From Candidatus Poribacteria bacterium (GTDB taxonomy: Bacteria > Poribacteria > WGA-4E > WGA-3G), in NCBI GenBank assembly GCA_009842375.1, contig VYFM01000297.1, positions 1 through 6,665 on the forward strand: a DNA stretch of 6,665 nt, written 5' to 3'. The notes under the pieces are model-generated. The model searched no databases. It had not been told where the DNA came from and saw only the letters and a list, made by a program, of their open reading frames with translations. The position numbers were made by a program, and so were the translations under genes. Positions 1-6,665 of this stretch are shown one piece after another; position 1 is the first letter of the stretch; every line of letters starts with the position of its first letter.

Positions 1-1
1 T

Positions 2-58
2 GATGGTATAGTGCGAATCTGGAATATCCAAAACAATAGATTAACACACGAATTATAA
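2..58 (+). CDS. C-terminal end of a WD40-repeat protein (5' part outside the window)
   Basis: An open frame entering from the left edge reads DGIVRIWNIQNNRLTHEL and stops at TAA (56-58). The D-G-x-V-R-I-W-(N/D) string is the hallmark of the last strand of a WD40 beta-propeller blade, and the following Q-N-N-R-L continues as in typical repeats. Only 18 codons are visible, so the rest of the protein, its other domains and its location cannot be judged. WD40 proteins are abundant beside heme c/PPC proteins in Planctomycetes and Poribacteria-like genomes, which fits the gene that starts 58 bases downstream on the same strand. The two may share a transcript, since no terminator-like hairpin lies between them. 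The short length is the main reason for doubt. Confidence 0.7.
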   Translation, partial: DGIVRIWNIQNNRLTHEL

Positions 59-102
59 TCTCGTTTGATGCAAACAGTATGCGACCAACTGGTGACCATT
101 CT

Positions 103-107
103 GGAGG
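103..107 (+). promoter_or_regulatory. Shine-Dalgarno site of the heme c/PPC gene
   Basis: GGAGG lies nine bases before the ATG at 117. It fixes this start over an in-frame GTG at 186, which would give a more conventional short signal peptide but has no upstream ribosome binding site. A second ATG at 121 is out of frame. Confidence 0.8.
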
Positions 108-116
108 TAACAATAA

Positions 117-3110
117 ATGCATGTACAGAATAAACCTGTCTATTCAGACTATAATCAACACCTCAATTTTATATCCAAGTTTAGTGTGCACCGAATTTTA
201 GTTGTTGTACTTCTGGTTACACTGTGTACTCCCATTTCCGTTTTTGCCCAAGCAACTCCACGGTTGAATTCACTCTTTCCTGCTGGAGCACAAGTTGGAA
301 AGGTAGTTGAAGTGAAAATACAAGGTTCAGATTTAGATGGGGCACATACCCTAATCGTTGAAGGCGACCCAGGTATTACTGGCACACTCAATGCGGGTGG
401 TGGGAAAGTTGATGAAGCACATAAACCAGTTTTTGAAGCAAATTGTGGTCAGTGTCATGAACTACGTTCCCCAAGTAATCGTTCTATGACAGGAACACAG
501 TGGGCAGCTGTTGTGAAACGGATGGTTGATAATAAAGGTGCTGAAATTAGCGAAGACGATCAAACTAAAATCGTCCACTACCTAAAATCTGCTGCAAAAG
601 CAGCAGGCGGGATGACTGCTGAGTTAACAATTGCACCTGATGCACAAATCGGGACTCGTGAAATTCGTATTGTAGGAAAAAACGGTGCTTCAACCGCGTG
701 GCCCTTTGAAATAACTGATGTTCCCGATACAATTGAGACCGAATCAAATAACGACACCGAATCTGCCAATGAAATACAATTACCTATAATTGTCAATGGA
801 GTTGTCAATTCAGGTGGAGATGAAGATTTTTACACTTTTGAAGGATTAAAAGGAGAACGTTGTGTTTTCAACGTGAAAGCGTTTAGATATAACAACATCA
901 GTCAACAATTTTTTAATCCTACTGTTTCACTATTAGATTCGCAAGGAACAGAACTTGCACGGAGTAACGGTTTTTATAGTCTTGACCCACTAATTGACCA
1001 CACATTACCTGATGATGGCACATATTTTCTGCGTATTAGAGATCTACTATATCGTGGAAATCCAGATTCTGTATACCGTTTAATTATCGGTGTTGTCCCT
1101 TATAATACTTATATTTACCCAACAGGCGGAAAAATTGGCAGTAAAATCCAAACTACAATTGGTGGGGAAAATCTGCCAGAAACACAATTGGAGATTGATT
1201 TACCGAGTGATCAACAGCCTGGTGTAACGCTCATTCGTACTTCTTACGGTATATTCCCCTTTATTGCTAATGAGTATGACGAACAAGTTGAACATTTAGC
1301 AGATGCAACTAAACAGAACGCTTCTGCAGAAACCTCTGAAGATAACGAAACTCAAGCAAAAAATGCTGAATCTGAAATTCTTTTTCAAACAAAATGTTCG
1401 GCTTGTCATGAACTCCGTTCACCTAATAATCGTGCGTTAACAGCGGAGCAGTGGGAAGCAACCATTACTCGTATGGCAGAAAAAGATAACTCAGATATTA
1501 CCAACACAGATCGTGACCGTATTATTGCTTTTGTTGCTGAAGAAGTTGTCCGCATGGGGCAGCTGATTGCAAAGCAAATTGAGAGTTCGCAACATATAGA
1601 TACCCCTGGTGCGATAAGCGGACGTATTTCTAAACCGGGTGAAGTTGACTATTATCGTTTCACAATTGCTGAAGGATCGCGTCTTGGTCCTTGGTGGGTT
1701 ATCCATCCATTTGATAACACTGATGAAAAAGGTTTTGATACTGTATATCCTCCTGAAGTAGAAATTGATCTCAAGAAAACGTATGTCGGAAAAGAGGGTA
1801 GAAGGATAAAATGGTATAGAACCAACACCAGAGGAGAAAATGTATTCTCCAGTGTGCCAGAAGATGATGTTACAGGGTATGCTCTAACCTACTTTGAATC
1901 AAATAGTGATCAAAAATACATTTTATCACTCGGTTCAGATGATACGTTAAAAATATGGGTGAATGATAAACTGATCTTCAGTAAATACATACATCGACCA
2001 CTCAACCGAGGTGATGATGTCATTGAATTACCAGTTAAAAAAGGTAGGAATAAAATCTTATTCAAGGTGACAAACGGTTATGGACCGTGGGGATTCTTTG
2101 CTGACATTGGCGGTTATTCCATTGGTTTATCCGCAGAAAAAATTAATTCACCTTTAAGTCCTTCATTGACACTTCTGAACGAAGAAGGTCGTGTATTGAG
2201 GAATAATGCAGGTAGAGGTGGCAGACGAGATGCGATTATTGATTATAGTTTTGCGCGTCCTGGTGAATATGCTCTACGCGTAGAAGATATTTCAGGTAAG
2301 GGTGGTGAAGGATACGTCTATCATTTGGATATTCGTCCAACCGTCCCAGACTTTGCTATGTCTGTTACACCCGATAACCCGAACATCGGTAGAGGTGGCA
2401 CAGTCTTGTTGCAGGTTAATCTACAACGTCGGGTTGGATTTACCGAACCAATTCTGCTTTCAGTTGATAATCTCCCACCCGGTATTACAGCAAGCCAGAG
2501 TGCAATACTTACAGAAGGTGGAAATAATGTCGGGTATCTGACATTAACCGCTTCTCCAGATGCTGAATTAGCACATAGCGTCGTCCAGGTGGTCGGTACT
2601 GTAACAACATCCTCCGGACATCAGATTCGTCGTGCCGCTACACCTGTAGAGATTTATCAGATTCGGAACAATGACCAAACAGTTCAACGAAATAGTACTG
2701 TCGTCAGTGTGACTGAGAACACTCCTATCATCGTATCCGTAACTCCAGATGAAATTACTGTAACACCAGATGGTCCAGTTGATATTACCGTCAAAGTTGA
2801 TCGTAAAGGTGGTAACCGTCAGAATATGAACTTGACAGTTGTTGGATTACCATTTGGTGTAAGAACCCAACGAGATACAACTGTACTCAGAAGGGGAACA
2901 TCTGAAGCGACAATAACGCTTCTGCCAAACATAATTTCAGGTGGCAGGGATGAATTACGTCGGAACCCATTCTTGGGTAACAAACAAACGAGACCTCATA
3001 CCTTTGTTATAAACGTCTCTGTTGGAAATAGACGTATAGCAAGCAGTCCAGCCGTAAAACTCTGGCTTGGAGAATCAACAAGTTCTGATGAACAAGCAAA
3101 ATTAGAATGA
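117..3110 (+). CDS. Exported multidomain protein with two heme c segments, two PPC domains and Ig-like domains
   Basis: This is a 997-residue secreted or periplasmic protein of unknown exact role. Residues 1-46 form a signal peptide with a long n-region, a hydrophobic core (about 27-43) and a likely cut after VFA (44) or AQA (46). Domains seen in order: an IPT/TIG-like strand set (about 48-93, starting PRLNSLFPAG); a cytochrome c segment (106-158, CGQCH at 110-114, candidate axial Met136); the rest of the first beta domain and PPC domain 1 (about 207-325); a second IPT/TIG-like segment (about 327-395); an acidic linker; a second cytochrome c segment (423-475, CSACH at 427-431, Met453); PPC domain 2 (about 495-735), split by a beta domain (about 525-665) with the motif SDDTLKIWVNDKL; and two Ig-like domains (about 745-850 and 869-985). 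The two CxxCH motifs imply covalent heme attached after export by a cytochrome c maturation system. Electron transfer, redox sensing or polymer binding are all possible; no catalytic site is recognised. It has no C-terminal anchor or sorting signal that I can see. Confidence 0.9.
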   Translation: MHVQNKPVYSDYNQHLNFISKFSVHRILVVVLLVTLCTPISVFAQATPRLNSLFPAGAQVGKVVEVKIQGSDLDGAHTLIVEGDPGITGTLNAGGGKVDEAHKPVFEANCGQCHELRSPSNRSMTGTQWAAVVKRMVDNKGAEISEDDQTKIVHYLKSAAKAAGGMTAELTIAPDAQIGTREIRIVGKNGASTAWPFEITDVPDTIETESNNDTESANEIQLPIIVNGVVNSGGDEDFYTFEGLKGERCVFNVKAFRYNNISQQFFNPTVSLLDSQGTELARSNGFYSLDPLIDHTLPDDGTYFLRIRDLLYRGNPDSVYRLIIGVVPYNTYIYPTGGKIGSKIQTTIGGENLPETQLEIDLPSDQQPGVTLIRTSYGIFPFIANEYDEQVEHLADATKQNASAETSEDNETQAKNAESEILFQTKCSACHELRSPNNRALTAEQWEATITRMAEKDNSDITNTDRDRIIAFVAEEVVRMGQLIAKQIESSQHIDTPGAISGRISKPGEVDYYRFTIAEGSRLGPWWVIHPFDNTDEKGFDTVYPPEVEIDLKKTYVGKEGRRIKWYRTNTRGENVFSSVPEDDVTGYALTYFESNSDQKYILSLGSDDTLKIWVNDKLIFSKYIHRPLNRGDDVIELPVKKGRNKILFKVTNGYGPWGFFADIGGYSIGLSAEKINSPLSPSLTLLNEEGRVLRNNAGRGGRRDAIIDYSFARPGEYALRVEDISGKGGEGYVYHLDIRPTVPDFAMSVTPDNPNIGRGGTVLLQVNLQRRVGFTEPILLSVDNLPPGITASQSAILTEGGNNVGYLTLTASPDAELAHSVVQVVGTVTTSSGHQIRRAATPVEIYQIRNNDQTVQRNSTVVSVTENTPIIVSVTPDEITVTPDGPVDITVKVDRKGGNRQNMNLTVVGLPFGVRTQRDTTVLRRGTSEATITLLPNIISGGRDELRRNPFLGNKQTRPHTFVINVSVGNRRIASSPAVKLWLGESTSSDEQAKLE
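432..590 (+). other. Cytochrome c-like segment 1 (within the 997-residue protein)
   Basis: Residues 106-158 hold the heme-binding motif CGQCH (444-458), followed by ELRSP, a QW pair and an RM pair. The Met (136) lies 26 residues after the first Cys and is the best candidate sixth heme ligand. This C-x-x-C-H...W...RM pattern resembles the small monoheme domains of quinohemoprotein amine dehydrogenase alpha subunits and cytochrome c-551-like families. It interrupts the N-terminal IPT/TIG-like beta domain. Confidence 0.8.
453..482 (+). repeat. Copy 1 of the 30-base conserved heme-segment core
   Basis: These 30 bases encode CHELRSPSNR. They match 1404-1433 at 26 of 30 positions. Three of the four differences are silent third-position changes; the fourth changes Ser to Asn. 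The two copies are 951 bases apart in direct orientation, and mark an internal duplication of the cytochrome segment. Confidence 0.75.
1383..1541 (+). other. Cytochrome c-like segment 2 (within the 997-residue protein)
   Basis: Residues 423-475 carry CSACH (1395-1409), again followed by ELRSP, QW and RM, with Met453 exactly 26 residues after the first Cys. It aligns without gaps to segment 1 with about 20 identical positions in some 52. It follows an acidic, Glu/Asn/Ala-rich linker (about 398-422) and precedes PPC domain 2, replacing the region where these proteins usually have an E-x-N-N/D motif. Confidence 0.8.
1404..1433 (+). repeat. Copy 2 of the 30-base conserved heme-segment core
   Basis: Direct-repeat partner of 453-482, encoding CHELRSPNNR. 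Similarity falls off outside this core, so either the duplication is old and the core is selected, or the core has been exchanged by gene conversion. Confidence 0.75.
1689..2111 (+). other. Beta-rich domain inserted within PPC domain 2
   Basis: Residues 525-665 begin PWWVIHPFDNTDEKGFDTVY and contain a long strand-rich stretch with YALTYFES, LGSDDTLKIWVNDKL and KKGRNKILFKVTNG, ending GPWGFFADIG. This style (GPF...GFDT.YPPE, then SDD..K.W.N...) recurs in planctomycete and poribacterial exported proteins as a galactose-binding-like or PA14-like module; I name the fold by resemblance only. PPC-type sequence on both sides (GRISKPGEVDYYRF before it, LSPSLTLLNEEGRVL and PGEYALRVED after it) reads as one PPC domain when this block is removed. 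Confidence 0.65.
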
Positions 3111-3197
3111 AAATAACATTTTTTCAAATTTTTGCTACTGCATCAGATTTACTATGAAAAACCACGTGTCTACTCTTTTCGCAGAATTTTGAATCTC

Positions 3198-3257
3198 AAG
3201 GCGAGGTCCCTATTAAATGTATTGTTGATACATTTAATGTGATTGGTATCTCGCCTT
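3198..3257. repeat. Two-tier inverted repeat in the intergenic gap; possible terminator or regulatory RNA
   Basis: An outer arm pair AAGGCGAG (3198-3205) and CTCGCCTT (3250-3257) encloses a perfect 11-base stem, 3212-3222 with 3228-3238, around the five-base loop TGTTG. The transcript would fold into a GC-rich base carrying an A/U-rich upper hairpin, with a T-rich stretch (3261-3270) after it. That tail is interrupted, so an intrinsic terminator for the upstream gene is plausible but not clear-cut. A leader element for the protease gene or a dispersed genomic repeat are alternatives. Confidence 0.6.
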
Positions 3258-3304
3258 CAATCTTTTGTCTTAACCACACATATATTTTAATTCTTACTGA
3301 TTTC

Positions 3305-3312
3305 AGGAGGTG
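3305..3312 (+). promoter_or_regulatory. Strong Shine-Dalgarno site of the tricorn protease gene
   Basis: AGGAGGTG, nearly the full anti-16S complement, lies just before the ATG at 3316, with five bases between the GGAGG core and the start. It predicts efficient translation and confirms the start. An A/T-rich stretch at 3281-3290 could hold a -10 element, but I see no convincing -35 at the right spacing. Confidence 0.85.
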
Positions 3313-3315
3313 TGA

Positions 3316-6300
3316 ATGTCAGGATATTACCGATTTCCAACTATTTCAAATGAAACTATAGTTTTTGTTTGTGAGGATGATTTATGGACAGTTCCAATCA
3401 GTGGTGGTGTCGCTCGCAGACTCACATCAAATCTCGGTGCAACAGGTTCACCTCAATTATCGCCAGACGGTGAGCTCCTTGCATTCGCTGGACGTGAAGA
3501 AGGTCCATCAGAAGTATATCTCATGCCAGCACTCGGTGGGGAAGCCAAACGCCTCACATATCAAGGAAGTAATGTTAGTATAGTCGGATGGGATGCAGCT
3601 GGAGAAAATATTCTATATTCCAGTGGTGCAGGATCTGCATTCGGTGCATGGATATGGAGCATTTCCCCTGATGGCGGAGAACCACAACGGCAATCTTATG
3701 GACCTGCTAATCACATAGCTTTCGGGAGTAATGGAGGAGTCATTCTCGGTAGACTAACACGTGAACCCGCGCGGTGGAAACGTTATCGTGGTGGCACAGC
3801 AGGTCAACTCTGGATTGATAATGAAGGTGACGGACAATTTCAACCATTTTCACCTGTAGATAGTAATTTTACTACACCGATGTGGATTGGCGATCGTATC
3901 TACTTCATATCTGATCACGAAGGGATTGGAAATATGTATTCATGTCTAACCTCTGGCGATGATATGAAACGGCACACGCATCAAGAAACATATTACTGTC
4001 GCTCAGCACAAACAGACGGCATACGTATCGTTTACCACGCAGGTGCAGACTTATGGGTGTACGATATTGGTAATGATACCAACTATCAAGTTGAAGTGGA
4101 TTTTCGAAGTCCACGTGTACAACGTCAACGCAAATTCGTCAGTGCTTCAAAGTATCTACAAACGGGTTCGCCATCTGTTGATGGACGTTCTATTGTCTTG
4201 ACTGCTCGCGGTAAACTTTTCACGATGGCAAATTGGGACGGTGCTGTCCTCCAACATGGAGTACGAAACGGTGCTCGTTACCGATTATCACAATGGTTGA
4301 ACGATGGAAAACGCATCATTACACTTTCCGATGCTGGTGGTGAAGAAACAATTGAAATCCACACCTGCGACGGTAGCGAAGAGATACGTCGTTTGGACGA
4401 CCTTGATATTGGTCATGTTAGAACATTTGCTGTCTGCCCAAAAGGCGATAACTTAAAAGACCAAATATTCATCGTAAACAACCGATTTGAACTTCTACAT
4501 TTAGAACTTGAAACATTAGAACTACGTGTGCTTGATAAAAGTATATATAGTCGTATACAAGGGGCAAGTTGGTCACCTGATGGAAAATGGATTGTTTATG
4601 GTTTCCCATCAACAGAAACCACATCTTCAATAAAGCTTTGCAATGTGGAAAACGGAGAAACAACGTATATCACTCAACCAGAATTCACAGATTACGCACC
4701 TTCCTGGGATCCTGAAGGTAAATACCTGTATTTCTTATCACGACGCGAATTCGATCCTGTCGGTGACGCTTTACAATTTGAACTTAGTTTTCCTATCGCT
4801 ACTCTACCCATGCTGGTGACATTGCAGAAAGAATTACCGAACCCCTTCCTACCTTCTTCACCATCACCTGAAGAGGAAAAAGAAAAAGAGGATAAGGAAA
4901 ATGATGACAATAACGGTGAAGAGAAATCTGACGAAAAAGAAGGTAAATCCAAAGAAGAAAAAGACGACAAAAAGATACAACCTATAAAAATTGAGTTGGA
5001 TGGTATTGAACAACGTATTGTGGCTTTCCCGTATTCACATGGAATGTACGGGCAAATTGCAGGGATTAAGGGTAAAGCACTTTTCACCTCATATCCTGTT
5101 AAGCATGCAACCAATGCTCCAGGAGATGAAGAACCCAGTGCCAAAGGTAAACTCCATGCTTATGACTTCAAAGAACAGAAGAAAGAGGTACTCGTATCAG
5201 ACATATCATCTTTCACATTATCAAGAGATTACAAAAACCTTTTATATCGCACCGGAGATCGGATGCGTGTTGTTAAAGCTGGCAAGAAAGTTGAGGATGG
5301 TCAAAAATCTGATAGCAAAGGTGGATCAAACCGACATACTGGTTGGATAGATCTCAACCGCGTGCGACCTTCTGTTATCCCAACTGCTGAATGGAAGCAG
5401 ATGTATCGCGAAGCGTGGCGACTTCAACGCGATTATTTCTGGACCGAAAATATGTCTAATGTTGATTGGGAAAGTGTTTATCAACGCTATCTCCCGTTAC
5501 TGGATCGCATAGCAACCCGTGCAGAATTCTCTGATTTAATGTGGGAAATGCAAGGGGAACTTGGTACATCGCATGCGTATGAATCTGGTGGGGATTACCG
5601 CAGTTCACCTAACTATGGACAAGGATTCCTCGGTGCTGATTTTGTTTATGATGAGGAAAATGGAGGCTATCGTATTACACACATAGTCCGAGGTGATACT
5701 TGGGTTGAGAGAAGAGATTCACCTCTGAATGCTCCTGGCATTAATATTCAAGAAGGGGACATTCTACTTGATATTGGCGGTCAACCGTTGAGTCAAAATG
5801 TCTCTCCTGGTGAGTTATTGGTCAATCTGGGAGGACAAGAGGTACAAACCACGTTTAAGAATGCAAGCGACGGTGAAAAACGCGTTGTCACGATCAAAGT
5901 ACTCAGAGGTGAAAGCGAATTGCGTTACCGCGAATGGGTCGCGCAAAACAGAAAATATGTCCATGAAAAAACTGATGGTAAAGTGGGATATGTACATATA
6001 CCCGATATGGGTAGACGCGGATATGCTGAATTTCACCGTGGATATTTGTCTGAAGTAAGTTATCCCAGTCTATTAATTGACGTTAGATACAACGGTGGAG
6101 GTAATGTATCGCAACTGATTTTGGAAAAGTTATCACGTCACCGTATTGGCTATGTCATTCCACGATGGGGTACACCTAACTCTTATCCTACAGCCTCTGT
6201 GTTAGGTCCAATGATAACCGTTACCAATGAAAATGCTGGTTCCGATGGGGACATATTTTCTCACTGTTTCAAGTTGATGAAGTTAGGGAAACTAATTGGT

Positions 6301-6603
6301 AAGCGAACGTGGGGTGGTGTTATCGGTATTTCACCGCATCAAGGGTTCGTTGATGGTGGGGGCACAACACAACCGGAATACTCGTTCTGGTTTGAAGATG
6401 TCGGTTGGAACGTTGAAAACTACGGGACAGACCCAGACGTTGAAGTGGATTACCGTCCACAAGATTATATGGCAGACGGTGATCCGCAACTTGATAAGGC
6501 GATTGAGATTCTCCTTCAAGAGATGGAAGAGAACCCACCCGAACTCCCCGATTTCGGTGACCGTCCAAACTTAACTCTGCCAACATTACCGAAAACTGAA
6601 TAA
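3316..6603 (+). CDS. Tricorn protease (peptidase family S41B)
   Basis: A 1095-residue cytoplasmic serine peptidase that trims peptides of roughly 6-12 residues released by ATP-dependent proteases into di- to tetrapeptides; tricorn forms a hexamer in Thermoplasma. No signal peptide is present. Domains: six-bladed propeller (about 1-275, starting YYRFPTISNETIVFVCEDDL); seven-bladed propeller (about 285-650) with PD40-type SPDG motifs; helical C1 domain (about 676-768); PDZ domain (about 770-862); C2 catalytic core (about 881-1075). Catalytic residues are all present: Ser752-His753 in GTSH, Ser976-Asp977 in AGSDGD, and Glu1034 in VENYG. These correspond to Ser745, His746, Ser965, Asp966 and Glu1023 of the Thermoplasma enzyme, with the same 58-residue spacing between the last two sites. 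Gly927-929 in DVRYNGGG fit the oxyanion-hole loop. Length is close to the archaeal enzyme (about 1071). A lysine/glutamate-rich insertion (519-553) is the main difference. It ends with tandem TAA stops and a terminator. Confidence 0.96.
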   Translation: MSGYYRFPTISNETIVFVCEDDLWTVPISGGVARRLTSNLGATGSPQLSPDGELLAFAGREEGPSEVYLMPALGGEAKRLTYQGSNVSIVGWDAAGENILYSSGAGSAFGAWIWSISPDGGEPQRQSYGPANHIAFGSNGGVILGRLTREPARWKRYRGGTAGQLWIDNEGDGQFQPFSPVDSNFTTPMWIGDRIYFISDHEGIGNMYSCLTSGDDMKRHTHQETYYCRSAQTDGIRIVYHAGADLWVYDIGNDTNYQVEVDFRSPRVQRQRKFVSASKYLQTGSPSVDGRSIVLTARGKLFTMANWDGAVLQHGVRNGARYRLSQWLNDGKRIITLSDAGGEETIEIHTCDGSEEIRRLDDLDIGHVRTFAVCPKGDNLKDQIFIVNNRFELLHLELETLELRVLDKSIYSRIQGASWSPDGKWIVYGFPSTETTSSIKLCNVENGETTYITQPEFTDYAPSWDPEGKYLYFLSRREFDPVGDALQFELSFPIATLPMLVTLQKELPNPFLPSSPSPEEEKEKEDKENDDNNGEEKSDEKEGKSKEEKDDKKIQPIKIELDGIEQRIVAFPYSHGMYGQIAGIKGKALFTSYPVKHATNAPGDEEPSAKGKLHAYDFKEQKKEVLVSDISSFTLSRDYKNLLYRTGDRMRVVKAGKKVEDGQKSDSKGGSNRHTGWIDLNRVRPSVIPTAEWKQMYREAWRLQRDYFWTENMSNVDWESVYQRYLPLLDRIATRAEFSDLMWEMQGELGTSHAYESGGDYRSSPNYGQGFLGADFVYDEENGGYRITHIVRGDTWVERRDSPLNAPGINIQEGDILLDIGGQPLSQNVSPGELLVNLGGQEVQTTFKNASDGEKRVVTIKVLRGESELRYREWVAQNRKYVHEKTDGKVGYVHIPDMGRRGYAEFHRGYLSEVSYPSLLIDVRYNGGGNVSQLILEKLSRHRIGYVIPRWGTPNSYPTASVLGPMITVTNENAGSDGDIFSHCFKLMKLGKLIGKRTWGGVIGISPHQGFVDGGGTTQPEYSFWFEDVGWNVENYGTDPDVEVDYRPQDYMADGDPQLDKAIEILLQEMEENPPELPDFGDRPNLTLPTLPKTE
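4870..4974 (+). other. Charged Glu/Lys-rich loop in the tricorn seven-bladed propeller
   Basis: Residues 519-553 contain 12 Glu, 6 Asp and 10 Lys in 35 positions with no hydrophobic residue, preceded by a Pro/Ser-rich stretch (PSSPSP). It should be a disordered loop or a single charged helix leaving the propeller. The propeller fold resumes at about 556 (IKIELDGIEQRIVAF). Loops of this type are common at this place in bacterial tricorn-like proteins. Confidence 0.8.
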
Positions 6604-6626
6604 TAATATGTCTATAGTAATTCTTG

Positions 6627-6658
6627 ATAGGCGCGCTATGAAAGCGCGCCTATTTTGT
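6627..6658 (+). terminator. Rho-independent terminator after the tricorn gene
   Basis: A perfect 11-base stem (ATAGGCGCGCT, 6627-6637, with 6643-6653) closes a five-base ATGAA loop and runs straight into TTTTGTT. It begins 23 bases after the stop codon. The GC-rich stem in an AT-rich setting and the T tract on the + side support termination of the protease transcript. Confidence 0.9.
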
Positions 6659-6665
6659 TAAATGC

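Noticed and set aside
2211..2400. Thirteen-base direct repeat GGTAGAGGTGGCA at 2211-2223 and 2388-2400
   Set aside because: Both copies encode Gly-Arg-Gly-Gly in loops of the exported protein; a short Gly-rich coding coincidence with no further similarity around it.
186..3110. Alternative GTG start at 186 for the heme protein
   Set aside because: It would give a tidier signal peptide but lacks a ribosome binding site, while ATG 117 has GGAGG nine bases upstream.
3108..3127. TGAAAA...TTTTCA pairing at the stop codon of the heme protein gene, followed by T-rich sequence
   Set aside because: The stem is six A/T-dominated pairs and would be unstable; the later inverted repeat at 3198-3257 is a better structural candidate.
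3163..3168. CACGTG palindrome in the gap
   Set aside because: A six-base palindrome alone is not evidence of an operator, and the same hexamer occurs inside the tricorn coding region near 4112.
3154..3192. Twelve-codon ATG frame (MKNHVSTLFAEF) in the gap between the genes
   Set aside because: It has no Shine-Dalgarno site and is too short to distinguish from chance; a leader-peptide role has no support such as runs of one codon.
3265..3293. Possible promoter (TTGTCT and TATATT) before the tricorn gene
   Set aside because: The two elements are only 10 bases apart, and the alternative at 17-base spacing (TAATTC) matches -10 poorly, so no promoter can be called with confidence.
4692..5144. A 150-codon minus-strand open frame opposite the tricorn gene
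   Set aside because: Its Ser/Phe-rich product is the antisense shadow of the Glu/Lys-rich loop (GAA/AAA codons read as TTC/TTT); it has no ribosome binding site or recognisable domain, and the + strand gene is certain.

Overview
The window holds two complete large genes, both on the + strand, and the last few codons of a third. It looks like ordinary bacterial chromosome from a moderately AT-rich organism with strong Shine-Dalgarno sites (GGAGG and AGGAGGTG). The gene content (a WD40-repeat protein tail, an exported protein joining IPT/TIG-like, PPC and heme c domains, and a tricorn-type protease) is typical of Planctomycetes and Candidatus Poribacteria and related environmental lineages. I favour a Poribacteria-like bacterium, but this is inference from domain style, not from a marker gene.

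Layout. Positions 2-58 are the last 18 codons of a WD40 protein. Positions 117-3110 encode a 997-residue exported mosaic protein. It has two tandem beta-sandwich modules, each carrying a small c-type cytochrome segment (CGQCH and CSACH). A further, sugar-binding-like beta domain appears inserted inside the second PPC domain, and two Ig-like domains follow at the C terminus. Positions 3111-3315 are a 205-base gap with a striking two-tier inverted repeat and the ribosome binding site of the next gene. Positions 3316-6603 encode a 1095-residue cytoplasmic tricorn protease with every catalytic residue in place. A near-perfect intrinsic terminator (6627-6658) closes the region.

How the parts relate. 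The heme protein should be exported and matured outside the cytoplasm, where it could pass electrons or anchor to surface polymers. The tricorn protease has no signal peptide and should trim peptides released by cytoplasmic ATP-dependent proteases. I see no direct functional link between them. The gap and its hairpin suggest two transcription units, and the shared strand may be coincidence. The WD40 gene ends only 58 bases before the heme gene and could be co-transcribed with it.

The least ordinary thing in the window is the architecture of the 997-residue protein: two cytochrome segments at comparable places in successive modules, sharing a conserved core at DNA level, plus a third insertion splitting a PPC domain. 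The tricorn gene is a good but recognisable family member. I found no CRISPR array, tRNA, rRNA, insertion sequence or phage gene.
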